Source: Nocardioides psychrotolerans (GTDB taxonomy: Bacteria; Actinomycetota; Actinomycetes; Propionibacteriales; Nocardioidaceae). Taken from it: a DNA stretch of 64,000 bases. Shown piece after piece: positions 62,917 through 64,000 of this stretch. The notes below the pieces were generated by a model, which was not told where the DNA came from, searched no databases, and saw only the letters and a program-made list of their open reading frames with translations. The DNA lies in contig NZ_FOQG01000007.1 of assembly GCF_900113685.1 (NCBI RefSeq), forward strand, positions 179,525 to 243,524, read 5' to 3'. The number at the start of each line of letters is the position of its first letter. The stretch's first letter is position 1. Made by a program: the position numbers and the translations under genes.

Positions 62917-63231
62917 ATGGGCAGAGAACGTCGGGAGTACACACCCGAGTACAAGGACGAGGCCGTGAAGCTGGTGATCAACACCGGTCGTGCGGTCGCT
63001 GTGGTCGCCCGCGAGCTCGGCATCAAGGAGCAGACGCTGGGCCGGTGGGTGAATCTGTACAAGTCACGCCAGGACGCTGGTGATGGTGCCCTGAGCGAGA
63101 CCGAGCGGGTCGAGCTCGCTCGGCTCCGTAAGGAGAACTCTGAGTTGAAGATGGATCGGGCGTTCCTGAAAAAAGCGTCTCTCTTCTTCGCCCAGGAAGC
63201 ATCGGATACGAACGACAAGCGTTCGCACTGA
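62917..63231 (+). CDS. IS3-family transposase OrfA
   Basis: A 104-residue DNA-binding subunit. The HTH reads EYTPEYKDEAVKLVINTGRA then AVVARELGIKEQTLGRWVNL. A leucine-zipper-like heptad follows (ELARLRKENSELKMDRAFLK). It ends with KKASLFFAQEASDTNDKRSH. The slippery A6G lies in the codons for LKK, where ribosomes normally shift -1 into orfB. Confidence 0.9.
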   Translation: MGRERREYTPEYKDEAVKLVINTGRAVAVVARELGIKEQTLGRWVNLYKSRQDAGDGALSETERVELARLRKENSELKMDRAFLKKASLFFAQEASDTNDKRSH

Positions 63232-63265
63232 TGCACGCGGAAGAGCAACCACACGGTCTCGCGGA

Positions 63266-64000
63266 TGGCACGACTCCTGGAGGTGTCCCGGTCCGGGTAC
63301 TACGCCTGGGCCAAGCGACTGCCCTCGAAGAGGGCTGTGCGTGCGGAGCAGATCGAGGCCAAGATCGCCTGGTTCCACAGCGATTCCGACGAGGTCTCCG
63401 GGGCACCCAGGATCCTCGCCGACCTCCGCGAGGACGGCGAGGTCATCAGCCGCAAGACCGTCGCCAAGACCATGCGCAAACTCGGGTTGCGCGGGATCTG
63501 CCCACGGCCGTGGCGCACCACCACCCAACGCGAGACCGGCGACACCTATCCGCCCGACGCCGTGCAGCGCCAATGGGACACCGGGGTCATCAATGCTGTC
63601 TGGGTCGGCGACATCACGTATTTGAGGACCTGGGAAGGGTGGCTGTACCTGGCCACCGTGATCGACGCCTGCTCGCGTCGGGTCATCGGGTGGGCGATCG
63701 CTGATCACATGCGCACCGACCTCGTCGAGGACGCCCTGAAGATGGCGATCACCCTGCGCGGTGAACTGCCCGCCCAGGTTGTATTTCACACCGACCGCGG
63801 CACGCAGTACGCCTCGGCGCAGATCACCGAGTTCGCAGCCAAGAACGGCATCACCAGGTCGATGGGCTACACCGGGATCTGCTGGGATAACGCGATGGCC
63901 GAGTCGTTCTTCGCGACGCTGAAGACCGAGTTCTACCACCGCCGCGTGTGGCCCACCCGGGCCGGCGCTAGCCAGGCTGTTGGGGCCTGGATCGAGGACC
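63266..64000 (+). CDS. IS3-family transposase OrfB (3' partial, probable frameshift near start)
   Basis: DDE transposase catalytic subunit. ARLLEVSRSGYYAWAKR opens the domain, then VWVGDITYLRTWEGWLYLAT (first D), VFHTDRGTQYAS (second D) and CWDNAMAESFFATLKTEFYH (E). The body is in the +1 frame relative to orfA, not the -1 frame reached by the A6G slip. The expected fusion reads QAFALMHAE in the -1 frame, then jumps frame at about 63241-63246 to NHTVSRMARLLEV. A 2-nt deletion or 1-nt insertion there probably breaks the fusion protein. Translation from ATG 63266 alone remains possible. Confidence 0.83.

Larger units (their letters stand above)
62875..64000 (+). mobile_element. IS3-family insertion sequence (right end beyond window)
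   Basis: It starts with a terminal-repeat-like TGACCCCGTCTGGTGGACAC at 62875, just 5' of orfA, and contains orfA and orfB. The A6G slippery sequence (AAAAAAG) of programmed frameshifting is near 63170. The right terminal repeat is outside the window, so target duplication cannot be checked. Confidence 0.85.

Overview
The window is a piece of a GC-rich actinobacterial chromosome, most like Nocardioides or a relative. The evidence is the GC-rich third codon positions, frequent GTG starts, and actinobacterial gene sets: an rpfB-rsmA-ispE-ABC-F run, a protein O-mannosyltransferase divergent from rsmI, a tam/tamR pair, and an ECF sigma factor with a C-terminal extension beside a YCII/DGPF protein. 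Genes are packed tightly. Many neighbours overlap by 4 nt (ATGA or GTGA) or 1 nt (TGATG), and these overlaps decided several of the starts given here.

Layout. 1-21 kb is mostly core. It holds tam/tamR with two visible operator-like palindromes, the rpfB-rsmA-ispE-ABC-F cluster, a tatD/hydrolase/rsmI operon, pmt, a two-component system (MASE1-type histidine kinase plus winged-helix regulator) divergent from a single-domain receiver, the ECF/YCII pair, and a SNF2-helicase/SWIM-protein pair. 21.3-28.7 kb is a decayed island: a truncated fic gene beside terminal-repeat-like sequence, two integrase remnants, an intact yefM-yoeB toxin-antitoxin pair with its operator, a ruined AbiEii-like toxin gene with an intact XRE partner, and a large secreted DUF1254/DUF1214 protein. 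A second wrecked fic gene (39.9-40.9 kb) and the 3' end of a tRNA or tmRNA (41.03 kb) mark another scar.

Two catabolic blocks fill the rest. Block A (28.7-39.9 kb) is one long minus-strand operon divergent from an IclR regulator. It encodes a quaternary-amine/osmoprotectant-type ABC importer, a homologue of formaldehyde-activating enzyme, a beta-hydroxyacid dehydrogenase, an aldehyde dehydrogenase, an SDR, an alkyl-DHAP-synthase-like FAD oxidase and an FGGY kinase. Block B (41.5-62.5 kb) looks like a polyol or polyol-phosphate utilisation locus. It has a ribose-type ABC importer, a glycerol-1-phosphate-dehydrogenase-like enzyme, an FGGY kinase, a HAD-IIA phosphatase, two paralogous SorC-type regulators, a class II aldolase, two GlpD-like dehydrogenases, a GlpK-like kinase and a serine hydrolase.

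The most unusual part of block B is a complete-looking 2-oxoacid/acetoin-dehydrogenase-type complex in which E2 is split into a free 80-residue lipoyl protein and a free catalytic acyltransferase domain, with the aldolase gene between them. LipA and a lipoate-ligase-family protein are co-transcribed with glpD-glpK next door, so the locus appears to carry its own lipoylation supply. The window ends inside an IS3-family element.
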